This document shows positions 62,170 to 64,000 of a stretch of 64,000 bases of DNA, one piece after another. The first letter of the stretch is position 1. The number at the start of each line of letters is the position of its first letter. The notes under the pieces are model-generated. The model saw only the letters and a list, made by a program, of their open reading frames with translations. It was not told the origin of the DNA and made no database searches. Location of the stretch: contig JABWDB010000003.1 of NCBI GenBank assembly GCA_019614645.1, forward strand, positions 18,995,001 through 19,059,000, in the 5' to 3' direction. Origin of the DNA: Stratiolaelaps scimitus (lineage: Eukaryota > Arthropoda > Arachnida > Mesostigmata > Laelapidae). The position numbers and the translations under genes are program-made.

Positions 62170-64000
62170 GGATGTAGAAGTATAAATAGGGCTTAAATCT
62201 GCGTCTGCTAACGTACATTTTGCGTATCTTCAGTATTATACGTAGTGTCCTATATATATTCAATAGTCATTACGTGGTGCATCAGGCTATGGGCCTCTTC
62301 AAGTAGCTGTGCTTTGCAAAACTCAGTTGTGATCTCTTCCCGCAAACGCTGAACGCTACTGATACCTTGCGTATCAGACGAATATCAGAAAAATAAGCCT
62401 GTCAAAATAGGTTATGCAAGGCCGATAAACAGATAACTTTGCCAGCCAATCGTGTTATTCCAGCCAGCACAAACGATGACAGCATGTACGGCTCAAGCTC
62501 TTAGGGCTCAATTTTGTGTCTGGATATACTACAAATGTGTTCATAGCATCGTGAGCTTCGACCAGTAACACTTGTTTATGTCAACACCTGTTTAAGTATA
62601 AAATAGGATGAGTGGCCAATTCGGACAAACATATACTCCTATCCGCAGAAGCTGCTGTTAAGAGCCGCACCAGGATAGGATTTTACCCCGATAAGAGGTA
62701 GAGGCGCTCACACGCTCGCGCTCATCTCATATCAATGAAACTCATCATCAACCCTGACGATCATTGCCGCCTCATCCGTCAGACTGAACTAGACCTATTA
62801 AGTCAGCCAGTGAGTCGTTTGGAATGCTCACTAACTAACAAGCGCACAATAATTGCTAACGAACGACACTACACACAGACGGATGGACATGAGCATGCAA
62901 TGAATACCCATGTTCAAGTACTTCTTCATCTTCGTCCCGATATACCTCCCTATCAGGCAGACACAATGAACAACACCTAGCACCTGGCCGATTCGAGAAA
63001 ATGAATTACCCTTGTCCAGTTATCCAATTGCTGCATGCTGCTCATACACTTTATCAAGTGGCTACGTTCTGCGCGCAACTGCCCATCCCATTGGCCTATT
63101 GAAGCTGATTATCCTGGTCGCACTGCGATTTCTCCATTCCTCCAAGGTGAAGCTGACCTCATTCCATTGACAACGCGTCGAGATAAATCGTACCACCATT
63201 TGGGTGTGTACCGAAGATCTCTCACATCTACACGCGTGACAAATTCTCAACTATTCCTCTCAAAATTCCAATCGATTATTGTATTGTATATATTATAGTC
63301 GTATGACACAAATGGGCGAATTTGGCTCCCATACTTTTTTGGAGGCAAATTCATATTTGTTCTCACCGTTCAAGTTGTAACCTAGGCTAACGACGCTCAC
63401 CACACATTGGCCCAAGCTACTTTTTCGTCGCTGGTCTCTCGACACCAGCGAGTTGACAGTGTGCTATCTAACACTACCTGGCTACGTTTCCCAAGGCAAC
63501 CTGAACCGGGCTCGGACCTAATCAGCTTAAAGCCGAGCTATACTTTCGCTGTCTTGTTTGCCTATAGTACATAATCAGGTTACATTGCAGCCGGTGTCAT
63601 CGTTTGTCTGTTGTTGTAGTTATCGCAGTGCTGCTATCCTGTTAGCGTATTTCAATGAACCCACGGCAGAGTTCTACTCGTTCAGTTACCTAATGCTTGT
63701 ATTCCTCTTGCTTCAGTTGCCCTATAGTATTGTCCTGTAACCGTTACTCGGTTATCTAACTGCGGTTACCCAATTAGCCTAATTAAATCACTCCACCACC
63801 TTGTTCCAGTCATCCTGGTCCTCTCCACCACTTGTCTTACACTGCTCCCCCCCCCCCCCCCAACTACCCCGTGTTCATAATTACATCTTCCAGTTTCTGC
63901 TGAATCTGCCTATAGACGTCTAGATATTAAGCAGCTTTCGTATTGAGATATTTTTTTTTGCAAATGTTCAACCGTTGTCGATAGAACACAAACGGGAAAG
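62170..64000. other. Non-coding tail, poor in simple repeats
   Basis: There are no TA microsatellites here, unlike the rest of the window; a poly-C run lies at 63847-63862. An ATG frame at 62735-62980 (81 codons, hydrophilic) and one at 63035-63298 show no recognised family. TGCAAATGTTCAACCGTTG near 63960 resembles the SINE junction on the minus strand, but the window ends before this can be confirmed. Confidence 0.5.

Noticed and set aside
1..64000. CRISPR arrays, bacterial operons, phage or viral genes
   Set aside because: No regularly spaced direct repeats with unique spacers, no densely packed coding frames, and no recognisable viral or transposase protein remnants were seen on either strand.

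Overview
This is eukaryotic nuclear DNA, almost entirely non-coding. No open frame looks like a conserved protein, no operon-like packing is visible, and the frames present are short, overlapping and unrelated to each other. Base composition is balanced, CpG dinucleotides are not visibly depleted (many CGACGACG-type tracts), and long (TA)n runs, CAG/CTG runs and (GA)n runs recur every few kilobases. tRNA-derived SINE-like elements are interspersed. Together this fits an invertebrate, most plausibly an arthropod with a fairly large genome (a mite or tick would fit). The species cannot be fixed from this sequence, and the assignment is inference.

The clearest repeat is a tRNA-derived SINE family with eight recognisable copies or fragments (about 4.8, 6.6, 22.2, 26.6, 31.2, 40.9, 61.8 and 62.1 kb). 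Complete copies have a tRNA-like head with polymerase III A-box-like and B-box-like blocks, then a GTTGCACATTTGCATT junction, then a conserved unique 3' domain ending near CAGCCCG. The last two copies lie head to head about 110 bp apart. Further tRNA-like fragments with B-box sequences occur near 1.5, 6.5, 41.2, 52.8 and 59.2 kb; those at 6.5 and 52.8 kb share a 3' extension and may be a second family.

The most distinctive single object is at 35940-36043. A short insert holds a 13-bp perfect hairpin and about 20 adenines, and is bounded by a 13-bp direct repeat, which is the signature of target-primed reverse transcription of a small polyadenylated RNA. Other structured DNA includes a 51-bp-arm inverted repeat with a (TA)n loop at 9986-10109, a 26-bp perfect palindrome at 53348-53373, and a small tandem-plus-inverted repeat cluster at 35253-35325.

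Layout: 1-10 kb is intergenic or intronic DNA with TA runs and SINE pieces. 10-22 kb is largely plain, with a TATA-like motif at 17970. 22-31 kb holds SINE fragments and two weak coding candidates (a 61-codon frame with a signal-peptide-like start at 26001, and a 151-codon low-complexity frame at 27175). 31-46 kb holds a full SINE, the polyA insert and plain DNA. 46-49.2 kb is rich in GC and CAG/CGG triplets, the kind of sequence often found near transcription starts or in long untranslated regions. 49-64 kb is again mostly plain DNA with TA runs, ending with the SINE pair and a 1.8-kb tail poor in microsatellites. No working system of interacting genes can be described from this window.
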